From: Sinonovacula constricta
Lineage: Eukaryota; Mollusca; Bivalvia; Cardiida; Solecurtidae
NCBI GenBank assembly: GCA_007844125.1
Contig: CM017556.1
Location: 27,051,148 to 27,115,147 of the forward strand
DNA: 64,000 bases
Direction of reading: 5' to 3'
Of this stretch, positions 1-9,206 are shown piece after piece. The position numbers and the translations under genes were made by a program. The first letter of the stretch is position 1. The number at the start of each line of letters is the position of its first letter. The notes under the pieces were generated by a model, which was not told the DNA's origin, made no database searches, and saw nothing but the letters and a program-made list of their open reading frames with translations.

Positions 1-1222
1 TGGGTATTCTATATCCAGATACAACCGAATACCCAGCTAGCTAGGTATTGGGTATTGAATATAGAGCTGCAGTCGTATTCCCAGCTGGCTGAGAATGGTG
101 TATTCGAAATATTTTCAGTAAAAGGATGACTCAACGCAGAGATTAAATATCGAGCTAAACCTGAATACCTATCTGGCTGGTCATTCGGTATTCGAAATAT
201 TTTCTGTAAAGATAATATTCAACGCAGAGTTTGAATATCGATCTAGACCTAAATACCTAGCTGGCTGGAAATTAGTTATTCGAAATATGTTTAGTATTAG
301 ACTATTTTTCGCAGATTTTTATATCGAGCGTCCAAAAACTTCTGCGAAAAATAGTGAATACCTAGCTGGCTTGGAATTGGGTATTCAACATATTTTTAGT
401 ATAGGGACAATTAACGCAGATTCTGATTATCAATACCTATCTGGCTGGGAATTGGGTATTCGAAATATTTTAGTATAGAAACTATTCAAACAGAGTTTGA
501 ATATTGAGCTAAACCTGAATACCCAGACGGCTGGGAATTTGTATTGAAAATATTTTCTGCAAAGATACTATTCAACGCCGAGTATGAATATCGAGCTGGA
601 CCTGAAAACCTATCTGCCTGGGCATAAGGTATTCAAAATATTTTATCATAGGAACAAGTAACCGAAGATTCTGAATATCGTGCTAGTTTTAAATACCTAG
701 CTGGCTGGGAATTGGGTATTCGAAATATTTTTTGTAAAGAGAGTATTCAACGCAGAGTTTGAATATCGTGCTAGACCTGAATACCCAGCTGGCTAGGAAT
801 TGGGTATTCGAAATATTTTTAGTATAGGAACAATTCAACGCAGCGTTGAATATCGAGCTGGATGTGAATACCTAGCTGGCTGGGAATTGGGTATTCGAAA
901 TATTTTTAGTATAGGGACTTTCAAACGCAGACTTTGAATATCGACCTAGACCTCAATACCCATCTGGCTTGGCATTGGGTATTCGAAATATTTTTAGTAT
1001 AGAGACAACTCAACGTAGAGTTAAAATATCGAGCTGGACCTGAATACCTATCTGGCTGGGAATTAGGTATTCGAAATCTTTTAGTATAGAAACTAAACAA
1101 GCAGAGTTAAAATATCGAGCTAGACCTGAATACCATCTGGCTGGGAATTGGGTATTCGAAATGTTTTTAGTATGAGAACAATTCAACTCAGAGTTTGAAT
1201 ATCGAGCTAGACCTTAATACCC
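1..1222 (+). repeat. 87-bp minisatellite array
   Basis: About 14 imperfect tandem units. The recurring phrase 'ctggctgggaattgggtatt' recurs every 85-89 bp (for example near 614, 701, 789, 875, 964, 1052 and 1137), and each unit also carries 'cgaaatattttta' and 'gaatatcgagctagacctga'. Some early spacings are irregular (about 76 and 105 bp), which points to small indels. The short open frames inside are by-products of the repeat. The same repeat reappears inverted near 8795-9020. Confidence 0.93.
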
Positions 1223-1283
1223 ATTTTAAAGATAACACTGCATTTCCCCCATGCCTTCTTCTTTGCAACAAAATATTTCCCTT

Positions 1284-2016
1284 TGTTATATACACTAGTA
1301 CACCAGCGTTTAAGGTTACGCTAGTCAGGTTAAGGGTTGTTTACCGTTGTGGTTTTGATGACGTAGCATTCGCGTAACTGCTAGAAGAAAAGGATCATGC
1401 TAGAAAGTTCAGTTGTTTATTTTTAACTGGTTTTCAAGAATGTTTTGGGTTCATGAATGTTCTGGAAATTCTTTGGGTATATCTAAGGGCGCGTTTGCCG
1501 AACTAAAGTTAAGTTTTGAACTTTGAAAAAAAAGTTTGCTTTAGAGATTGGACATATAATTTGGAAATACTTGCAGCTTCTATCTTGAATCTTTCTGTGT
1601 TGGAACTTACGTGGACTTACTATATTCTACAGTGACATAAATATTAAAGTGTTGAATTTGGAATTATTTCATTAACATCCGTGTATTGTTCTACCTTTGG
1701 ATTATTGCCAATGTGCTTATCTACGAGGACTTTCTATCAATAACTCTTCAGGATTATTCGACGTTGGAATATTTGTTGCATTGTAAAAGGAACACCTCCT
1801 AAAGGTACAAACTGTAAGCTAACATTTATTTTGATTAATGAAATTTTGTCTCATTTATTTGTTGTTGTTTTATTACGCCATAGATTTAATTGTTTATTAA
1901 AATAAAACATTTTTGTACTAGTTTGTTGCTGCCTTGTTCTTTCTATTACACCATTTCTTCGTTTAGTAAACGTGCTATTTTATAAATAAACTTACATAGC
2001 GCGACGGGTCGTAACA
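1284..2016 (+). repeat. 5' long terminal repeat
   Basis: It begins TGTTATATACAC and ends CGTAACA (TG...CA), 733 bp, and is matched by 7172-7897. It holds a CRE-like 'gatgacgtagc', the motif TTCAAGAA at 1433-1440, GAATGTTCTGGAA at 1455-1467, a decayed TATA-like 'tatatctaagg', and AATAAA-type signals near the 3' end. Relative to the 3' LTR it keeps 7 bases ('attgcca' region) that the other copy lacks. Confidence 0.95.
1433..1467 (+). promoter_or_regulatory. heat-shock-element-like motifs in 5' LTR
   Basis: TTCAAGAA (1433-1440) and GAATGTTCTGGAA (1455-1467) fit the alternating nGAAn/nTTCn pattern bound by heat-shock factor, the second with three perfect pentamers. Both are kept in the 3' LTR, where GAATGTTCTGGAA is at 7344-7356, 11 bp before a TATA-like box. 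The function is inferred from the motif only. Confidence 0.4.
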
Positions 2017-2021
2017 GAAAT

Positions 2022-2039
2022 TGGGGGCTCGTCCCGGAT
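2022..2039 (+). other. primer-binding site, tRNA-Pro type
   Basis: TGGGGGCTCGTCCCGGAT, five bases after the LTR end, matches the classic proline tRNA primer site of gammaretroviruses (TGGGGGCTCGTCCGGGAT) at 17 of 18 positions. Position and match together make this a convincing minus-strand primer site. Confidence 0.85.
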
Positions 2040-2148
2040 TTGAAACGTTAAAGGATAACTCCACTATTTTTTGTGTATTTTTTTTATTTAAATTTTTGGT
2101 GAACAAATATTTCTACAAACCAGCAACAAGCTACCATGAACATTTAAT

Positions 2149-3297
2149 TTGGGAAATTTCATTAAATCGCCTACCCAGGAGGAGTTTAATTTGGCCAAAA
2201 AGTCTGATTTGCTCGACATCGCTGCTCATTATAATGTTCCTGGAATTAAAGTATGCATGCGAAAACAGGCTATTTGCAACATGCTTATTCAAGCCTTGAT
2301 TGATGACAACATACTTTCGACTGACTTTGTGAAGAAAGATGTGTCAGATCAGGACTTAGAATTAAAATTGCAGTTAGAGAAATTAAGAATGGAGAGAGAA
2401 GAGCGAATATAATTAGAAAGGTTAAAGTAGGAAGAAAAGAAAATGGAGCGAGAAGAGAGAGAACGAGAAAGAGAATGAGAAGAGAGAACAAGAAAGAGAA
2501 CGAGAAGAGAGAGAAAGAGAAAGAGACAGGCACTTTCAGTTAGAATTGAAGAAACTAGAAAGAGCAGATCAGACTCCCATACAAAATAAAGCATTTGATA
2601 TGTCAAAGAATATTAGACTTGTTCCTCCATTTCAAGAAAAGGATGTGGACAAATACTTTTTACATTTTGAGAAAGTTGCAGATAACTTGAAATGGCCCAA
2701 AGAGCACTGGACTTTACTTCTGCAAACTGTTCTTTTAGGTAAAGCACGTGAAATCTACACACAGTTAAGCATTTAACAGTGTTCTAACTATGATCTTGTC
2801 AAAGATTACATCCTTAAAAGCTACGAACTGGTCCCTGAGGCATATAGACAAAAATTTAGGAATTGTAAAAAAAAACTAATCAAACACATGTTGAGTTTGC
2901 TAGAACAAAAACACAATTATTTGACCGATGGTGTTCTAAAGGAATAGAACAAGACCATGCAAAATTACGGCAGCTTATGCTTATTGAAGAGTTTAAACGC
3001 TGCATCCAACCTGACATTAAGACCTTCATTGATGAGAAGCTGCTTGTTTGGCTGATCACTATTATTTGACTCACAAGGTCTCATTTGTTCCTAAAATAAA
3101 CTTCACATCTTCACTTAGCACTACAAGAAATACTAATTTAAGTCCACGTACAAATGCTAAGTTAAAACACCATAGTAATTCTACTGACTTTTCAAGTCAG
3201 TTCAGTTCACACAGACAAAAACCGTCCGGTGAACGAAATACCTTATCTAATGTTACTTGCAATTATTGCAAGAAAACTGGTAACCTCATTTCTGTTT
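2149..3297 (+). pseudogene. gag: gag relic of the LTR element
   Basis: This is the structural protein region, broken into several frames. The N-terminal part (2149-2412) contains 'KKSDLLDIAAHYNVPGIKV', followed by a strongly charged Glu/Arg tract (about 2380-2540) likely to be helical or coiled coil. The capsid-like core at 2546-2776 contains 'VPPFQEKDVDKYFLHF' and 'LKWPKEHWTLLLQTVLLGKA', then a stop at 2774; homologous sequence continues in other frames to about 3050 ('LVPEAYRQKFRNC', 'QLFDRWCSKGIEQDHAKLRQ'). At 3258-3284 'CNYCKKTGN' looks like the start of a CCHC zinc knuckle whose His is replaced and whose last Cys is lost. No in-frame ATG opens it. These motifs resemble gag of fish and invertebrate Gmr1-type elements as I recall them. 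Confidence 0.75.
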
Positions 3298-3481
3298 AAA
3301 ATTATAGTAAAAGCCGTCTAGTAGTGGGTACAAACCAACAGGTCTCACCACTTTCAAGTCAAGGCCACAGACTTGCGTCGAAGTTGACACTTTTGATCAG
3401 GCTAACAAAGCTGATTTCTGGCAAAAGGCAAAAGAGCCTTTTCATATCATTGGGGTTTCAAAACCCAATTCTGACTCTGTT

Positions 3482-3676
3482 ATGGATATTTATGAGCCTT
3501 TTATGTCAAATGGTTTTGTATCACTTCCATGTGATTCTTGCCCGCCTACCCCTATTAAGATATTAAGAGACACAGGGGCGTCCCAATCTCTTATTTTGTC
3601 AGATACTCTCCCGTTTTCAGAAAAGTCCTTCTTTGGAGTTAGTGTTGTTATTCAGGGTGTAGAGTGTGGTTCTTGA
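3482..3676 (+). pseudogene. pol: retroelement aspartic protease relic
   Basis: An open segment of 64 codons carries the aspartic protease signature DTGA (Asp codon at 3569) within 'ILRDTGASQSLILSD', preceded by a hydrophobic strand and a Pro-rich linker 'SCPPTPIK'. Retropepsins act as homodimers to cut the Gag-Pol polyprotein. The segment is in frame 2 and ends in a stop at 3674-3676; the following linker and integrase resume in frame 1 at about 3763, so a frame change separates them now. Confidence 0.8.
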
Positions 3677-3762
3677 ACTGTTCCTCTCCATAACATTGTT
3701 TTGTCTTCCACTTTAGTAAGTGGTTTAGTGTCTGTCTGTCTATCTTAGATCTTCATTACCTT

Positions 3763-5583
3763 TTGAGGGACACACCTATCGTGGACAAACGTCCTGATCC
3801 TGCTGAACAGGAAATTCCTGATCTTTATCCTTCTTGTGCAGTTACTCGTTCTATGGCTAGCAAAGCTATTCAGAATTGGGCTAAAAATGCCGTTGACAAA
3901 AATGTCACTTCTAATGTTGACTTGGCTGACACTTTTATAGGTCAGATTTACAACGAGGCTAATGACCCGTCCCTTAAACATGTGTGTTCGTCACATTCTG
4001 ATATGTCAACATTTTGAACTGATGGTCATTCATCCAAGGACAAATTTGATGAGAAAAGGTCAAGGTCACAACTTGTTCAGGACCAACACAGTGATCCTGA
4101 CATTTCTTACTTGTTCGAGAAGGTTTTACCTGAGAGTGAGATTTCATATGCGCAGGTCGGTTATTATGTACGGAATGGTGTTTTGATGAGAAAATGGAGA
4201 CCGCCAGATGTTGCAGTTGATGATGATTGGGCGGTTAACCATCAGATTGTAGTTCCCCGTCAGTATAGACAAGAAATTTTAAGTCTGGCTCATGAATCAC
4301 CTATGTCTTGTCATTTAGGCATCAGAAGTACCCACAATAAGATCCTTAACCACTTCTTCTGACCAGGTCTTAAGTCTGACGTGTCTCAGTACTGCAACTC
4401 TTGTCACATTTGTCAAAAGGTTGGTAAACCAAATCACAATATTCCCAAAAGATCCATTACAGCCCATTCCTGCATTTGAGGAACCGTTTAGTCGGATTAT
4501 AATAGACTGCGTTGGACCTTTGCCTAAGACAAAGTCAGGACATCAGTATCTCTTGACCATCATGTGTGCTTCGTCACGTTTTCCTGAAGCAAAGCCTTTA
4601 AGGAATATTCAGTCAAAATCGATTGTCAATGCTCTTGTCAAGTTCTTCACTTTGATGGCCTCCCTAAGTCAGTTCAATCGGACCAAGGTTCGAATTTCAT
4701 GTCTGGTATATTTCAGCAGGTCATGCATGAGCTAGGAATCAAACAATATTGGTCATCTGCTTATCATCCTGAAAGTCAAGGTGCCTTAGAGAGATTTCAC
4801 CAGACATTGAAAAACATGATTCGTACTTATTGCTTTGATACTGACAAAAGCTGGGATGATGGAATCCCATTGCTCTTGTTTGCAGTTATGGAGTTAATAC
4901 TGGAGTCTCTTGGATTTAGTCCATTTGAGCTTGTGTTTGGTTACTCTGTTCGTGGAACGTTAAAACTACTTAAGGAGAAGTTCCTGTCTGCTGATGAGTC
5001 ATCATTGAACTTGTTGAAGTATTTGTCTGATTTCCAAGAAAGGTTATCAAAAGCTTGTGAATTGGCAAGTTCAAATCTTAAAGCGGCTCAGGGAAAAATT
5101 AAAGAATGATATGATTTAAATACTCAAAGTAGATCTTTCAAAACAGGTGACCAGGTTCTTGCACTATTGCCAATCCCAGGAAAAGCATTACAAGCTAGAT
5201 ACTTTGGGCCTAACATTGTTGAGAAGAAAATCACTGTCCTCAATTACATAATACTTACTCCTGGGAGGCGAAAACAAAAACAAATGTGCCATGTTAACAT
5301 GTTGAAGTTGTACATTGACAGAAATAGCCAAAATGTTTGTAAACCTGTGTCAGTTGTTCACTCTGTCCCACCTGATTTAGACATTAATGATTTGGTTAGT
5401 GACAGTGAAATTGAGACCAAAGTGGAACCTTGTCCCAATAAGCTGACTAACTCGGACATTCTGAGGAACATTGATGGGAAAGTCATTCATCTGGAACCGG
5501 ATCAAAAGTCACTGTTGAAACAACTTGTTCGAGAATTCCAGCACTTGTTTCCTGCCATTCCAACACGAACTTATAAAATCTAA
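3763..5583 (+). pseudogene. pol: integrase relic (zinc finger, DDE core, C-term)
   Basis: From the N-terminus: an acidic linker; an HHCC zinc finger ('HLGIRSTH' then 'CNSCHICQK', about 4310-4425); a catalytic core with Asp in 'IIIDCVGPLPKT' (codon 4505), Asp in 'SDQGSNF' (codon 4681) and Glu in 'ESQGALERF' (codon 4789). The last two are separated by exactly 35 residues, the D,D-35-E pattern of retroelement integrases. A C-terminal module with 'ARYFGPNIVEK' and 'CHVNMLKLY' (about 5190-5310) resembles the GPY/F region, and an acidic tail follows to 5583. Breaks: stops near 4015, 4360, 5107 and 5581, and a shift to frame 2 between about 4440 and 4650. From 4699 on it shares frame 1 with the downstream RT, which argues that integrase-before-RT is original and not a rearrangement. 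Confidence 0.92.
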
Positions 5584-6290
5584 CACGATGTTATCGTTGA
5601 AAGAGAAGCTGCTGTTAAACAACATCCACACAGAATGAATCCATGAAAACAACAATATCTAAAAGAAGAAATAAAGTTTTTACTGGACAATGACTTTATT
5701 GAGCCTAGTCAGAGCAAATACAGTTAACCGTGTATTCTTGTGCCCAAACCAGATGGAACATATAGACTTTGCACTAACTACCGAAAGATCAATATCATCA
5801 CAAAGACGGATTCATATCCCATACCAAGGATGGATGATTGTATTGACAAAGTTGAGAAAACCAAATCTGTTACTGAGTTCGATCTTCTGAAAGGATTCTG
5901 GCAAGTACCTCTAACAGACTGAGCAAAGGAATTGTCTGCATTTGTGACACCAGAAGGACTGTACCAATACAAGTTTATGCCATTTGGTATAAAGAATTCA
6001 CCAGCAACGTTCCAACGACTCATTACCTCTGTCATTTCTGGACTTGACGGGTGCGATGGCTACATCGACGACGTCATGATCTACTCTGAAACATTTGTCG
6101 AACAACTGGAAATCAACAGATTGAGTGAGGCCAAGCTAACCATCAACCTAGATAAAAGTGAAGTTTGTCATGCTACGTTGACCTTTTTAGGACATGTTGT
6201 GGGACAGGGTCATGTAAAACCTATTGATGCAAATGTTATGGCTATTTCTGAGTTCCAAATACCTACATGTAAAAAGCAATTGATGCGATT
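5584..6290 (+). pseudogene. pol: reverse transcriptase relic
   Basis: RT motifs appear in order in frame 1: 'FLLDNDFIEPSQS', 'VPKPDGTYRLCTNYRKIN' (5737-5790), the first catalytic Asp in 'EFDLLKGFWQVPL' (codon 5881), 'FMPFGIKNSPATFQRL' (about 5975-6020) and the catalytic box YIDD (6061-6072), then 'FLGHVVGQGHVKP'. This is the Ty3/gypsy arrangement. It would copy element RNA into DNA from the tRNA primer. Breaks: stops at about 5581, 5644, 5728 and 5920. The remaining sequence is well conserved, so inactivation looks recent compared with gag. Confidence 0.93.
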
Positions 6291-6847
6291 TCTTGGTATG
6301 GCAGGCTATTACAGAAAAAATTGTAAACAGTTTTCTGACATTGCAGAACCTTTGAAAAACCTTTTCAAAAAAGGTAAATCATTTGTATGGAGTTTTCAAT
6401 GTCAAACTGCATTTGACAAATTGAAAGCTGTACTTAAGAGCGCACCAATTCTCTTAGCACCAGACTTTGGTAAAAGTTTTTCATTGGCTGTTGATGCTAG
6501 TGACGTCGGTGCTGGTGCTGTTCTGTTGCAATCAGATAGTGAGGGTGTTGATCATCCCGTGTGTTATTTCTCAAAGAAGTTTAACAAACATCAGAGAAAT
6601 TATTCTACAATTGAAAAAGAGTACCTTGCTGTTATTTTTGCTATACAACATTTTGAAGTGTATTAAACTTCTTCAGTTAAACCTATTGTTGTATTCAGCG
6701 TCCACAACCCTCTTAAGTTCTAACACAATTAAAGAACAAACACCAACGGTTATCAAGGTGGAGTCTGCTCTTACAAGAGTTTAATTTAGAAATAAAACAC
6801 ATTAAAGGAAAAGACAATGTTATACCTGATGCTCCGTCTCGTATGTA
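6291..6847 (+). pseudogene. pol: RNase H relic, C-terminal end of pol
   Basis: It starts with the RT-RNase H connection ('RFLGMAGYYRKNCKQFSD', about 6289-6340), then the RNase H fold with catalytic Asp in 'SLAVDASDVGAGAVLL' (codon 6493) and Glu in 'STIEKEYLAV'. A stop follows 'HFEVY' at 6664, but homology continues in broken form ('FSVHNPL', 'NLEIKHIKGKDNVIPDA') to a terminal 'SRM' and a TAA at 6845-6847. The 'DA-SR' end is where gypsy RNase H normally joins integrase; here translation ends instead, with only about 310 non-coding bases before the purine tract. Confidence 0.9.
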
Positions 6848-7160
6848 ATTGTGTTAACTGAAGCACAATGTGTTATTACAACACGTTTATTCAAAAGATT
6901 ACCTGTATTTTAAACTTGTATAACTGTTATTGTGTTATATTGATTACAGATTGTTTTGATATGATGTCTGGTAAATATGTAATACATAATTTGTAATTTG
7001 TAACACTTAATTGTGTAAATTTGAAATTCCATATGTTTTGATATTACATCTGTTTAACTTGTGACACTTATATTGAACTTTGTATCATTGTTGTAATAAC
7101 TTGAGTTATTGTTAATTTAATATTCTAAAAAAGATTTATTGCATAAATCTTTTTTCCTTT
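6848..7160 (+). other. non-coding 3' region of LTR element
   Basis: AT-rich sequence with no coding similarity between the end of RNase H and the polypurine tract. No envelope-like or integrase sequence is seen. Confidence 0.7.
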
Positions 7161-7171
7161 AGGGGTGGAGG
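7161..7171 (+). other. polypurine tract
   Basis: AGGGGTGGAGG lies directly against the TG that opens the 3' LTR, the expected site for plus-strand priming. Confidence 0.8.
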
Positions 7172-7897
7172 TGTTATATACAAAAGTACACCAGCGTTTA
7201 AGGTTACGCTTATCAGGTTAAGGGTTGTTTACCGTTGTGGTTTTGATGACGTAGCATTCGCGTAACTGCTAGAAGAAAAAGGATCATGCTAGAAAGTTCA
7301 GTTGTTTATTTTTAACTGGTTTTCAAGAATGTTTTGGGTACGTGAATGTTCTGGAAATTCTTTGGGTATATATAAGGGCGCGTTTGCCGAATTAAAGTTA
7401 AGTTTGGAAGTTTGAATAAACAGTTTGCTTTAGAGATTGGACATATAATTTGGAAATACTTGCAGCTTCTCTCTTGAATCTTTCTGTGGTGGAACTTACG
7501 TGGACTTACTATATTCTACAGTGACATAAATATTAAAGTGTTGAATTTGGAATTATATCATTAACATTCGTGTATTGTTATACCTTTGGATTATGTGCTT
7601 ATCTACGAGGACATTCTACCAATAGCTCTTCAGGATTATTCGACGTTGGATTATTTGTTGCGTTGTTAAAGGAACACCTCCTAAAGGGACAAACTGTAAG
7701 CTAACATTTTTTTGATTCATGAAATTTTGTCTCATTTATTTGTTGTTGTTTTATTACGCCATAGATTTAATAGTTTATTAAAATAAAACATTTTTGTACT
7801 GGTTTGTTGCTGACTTGATCTTTCTGTTACACCATTTCGTCGTTTAGTAAACGTGCCATTTTATAAATAAACTTATATAGCGACACCGGTCATAACA
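7172..7897 (+). repeat. 3' long terminal repeat
   Basis: 726 bp, TG...CA, the partner of 1284-2016. It keeps the heat-shock-like GAATGTTCTGGAA (7344-7356) and a better TATA box, TATATATAAG (7367-7376), than the 5' copy. A 7-bp deletion relative to the 5' LTR lies near 7600. Confidence 0.95.
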
Positions 7898-8480
7898 CGT
7901 TCAAAAATAAGATTGTAAGTAATCGATTTTCAAATTAACTGGCAAAAAGAAGCAGTGTAGGGATGACCCCGCACGAATGAAGGTCACTAGATCTCCCTAG
8001 TTATGCCCCACCCGGCGATGCAAAGACCTCGTGCTAGACAATGGGTGCAGAGACTGAGCATATATTTTGGTTCCCGAGTATAGAAGAGGATATACGCCAA
8101 TATATTAATTACTATTTCTAACTTTCAATACACGGATTTGTCACCTCAAATGTCAATTTGTAAATTGCAACAACGGGCATGCTAAATGCCGCTATATAAT
8201 TACATTCTAACTGTTAATTATCTCATGAAAATGTTCACATTTCAACATAACATTTGAACAATTTCATATTTCCCGAATATTGAATCTGTTTTACAAGTAA
8301 CTAACCTAGAGACGCAAATCGCTAATGTAAAATGTGCATTGCATAACACCAGTTCAACATTAGGACGCAAGGAGGCGCTTCTAACACGGGACTGTCCATC
8401 TATAAATAGAATGTACCGCTTGAACTGGTCCGCGTTTGTCTGTACTTTCAAGTTTGAGTTTCTTACCGACAGAATAAATC
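7898..8480. other. spacer, nothing recognised
   Basis: Unique-looking sequence after the LTR element. No coding similarity or RNA gene was recognised on either strand. It ends in a T-rich run (about 8482-8526). Confidence 0.6.
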
Positions 8481-8537
8481 ATGTATTTTTTTTATTTATT
8501 TTTTTTTTTATTTTTTTTTTTTTTTTGGCTTTTTCAA

Positions 8538-8645
8538 ATTTAGGGATATTATTCTGTACTTAACTGGTGATCATGATATGACTACTTATATATTATATAG
8601 TCATATCATGATCGCCAGTAAAGAACAGAATAATATCCCTAAAAT
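8538..8645. repeat. near-perfect inverted repeat (hairpin)
   Basis: Arms of about 48 bp, left 8538-8585 and right 8597-8645, both built on 'tagggatattattctgt' and 'catgatatgact', around an AT-only loop 'cttatatatta'. There are a few mismatches and one gap. It resembles a small foldback or MITE-like element. Confidence 0.8.
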
Positions 8646-8794
8646 TGTATAGCACAATATATGCATTTATAATGTACTGTAGACATGCACCAATAAAAGT
8701 CGGACCAAATTAACACCTGACTACATTTTCCTCAAACTGTATGAATCGGTTCAAATGGTGTTCGTATATTTTTATCTCTCAGGACGAGATCTCA

Positions 8795-9020
8795 CAGCCG
8801 CCCCAATTCCTGCCAGCTGGGTATTCAGGTCTAACTCGATATTCAGAATCTGCGGTTAATTGTTCCTATAATAAAAATATTTCGAATACTCAATTCCCAG
8901 CCAGCAGGGAATACGACTGCAGCTCTAACTAGCTAGCTGGGTTGTATCTGGGAATTCGCGAATACCCAATTCTTAGCTGGCTGGGTATTCGGTTGTTATT
9001 GGATATTGAATTTATTGAAT
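8795..9020 (-). repeat. 87-bp minisatellite, inverted copies
   Basis: On the minus strand this reads as two to three units of the same repeat seen at 1-1222 ('gaatacccagctggc', 'gagctgcagtcgtattccc'). The variant with 'gagctgcagtcgtattccc' matches the first unit of the window (near 65-85), now in opposite orientation on the far side of the LTR element. Confidence 0.85.
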
Positions 9021-9206
9021 TCTCAGCCGACTTCAGAAGCCTAGAAATACGAATGTGATCAGGCACACTTAGGCCCGTAACCGTTATTAAGCCTAAATCA
9101 CGGCTAGCTTCCAGAGAAAGTTGCTCCTGAACCCCCACTGTATATACTACTTGAACTCAAATCACAATTTTATGCCACAAAACTTCAGGCCTTAAAGGTG
9201 GTATCC

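Larger units (their letters stand above)
1284..7897 (+). mobile_element. LTR retrotransposon, Gmr1-like Ty3/gypsy
   Basis: A full-length but degenerate element of 6.6 kb: 5' LTR 1284-2016, primer-binding site 2022-2039, gag, protease, integrase, reverse transcriptase, RNase H, a purine-rich tract at 7161-7171, and 3' LTR 7172-7897. The LTRs differ at roughly 45 positions plus a few small indels by eye, about 94% identical. Integrase lies before RT, the order known from Gmr1-type Ty3/gypsy elements and from Ty1/copia; the RT and integrase motifs are Ty3/gypsy-like. Numerous stops and frame changes show it cannot move on its own. No matching target-site duplication is visible (ccctt before, cgttc after). 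Confidence 0.93.

Noticed and set aside
287..478. 63-codon frame in the 87-bp repeats
   Set aside because: It spans two minisatellite units; 87 bp is divisible by three, so short open runs are expected.
3763..6666. Integrase-RT order produced by rearrangement of two elements
   Set aside because: The two domains lie in one frame with a continuous linker and RNase H ends normally just before the purine tract; no junction is visible.
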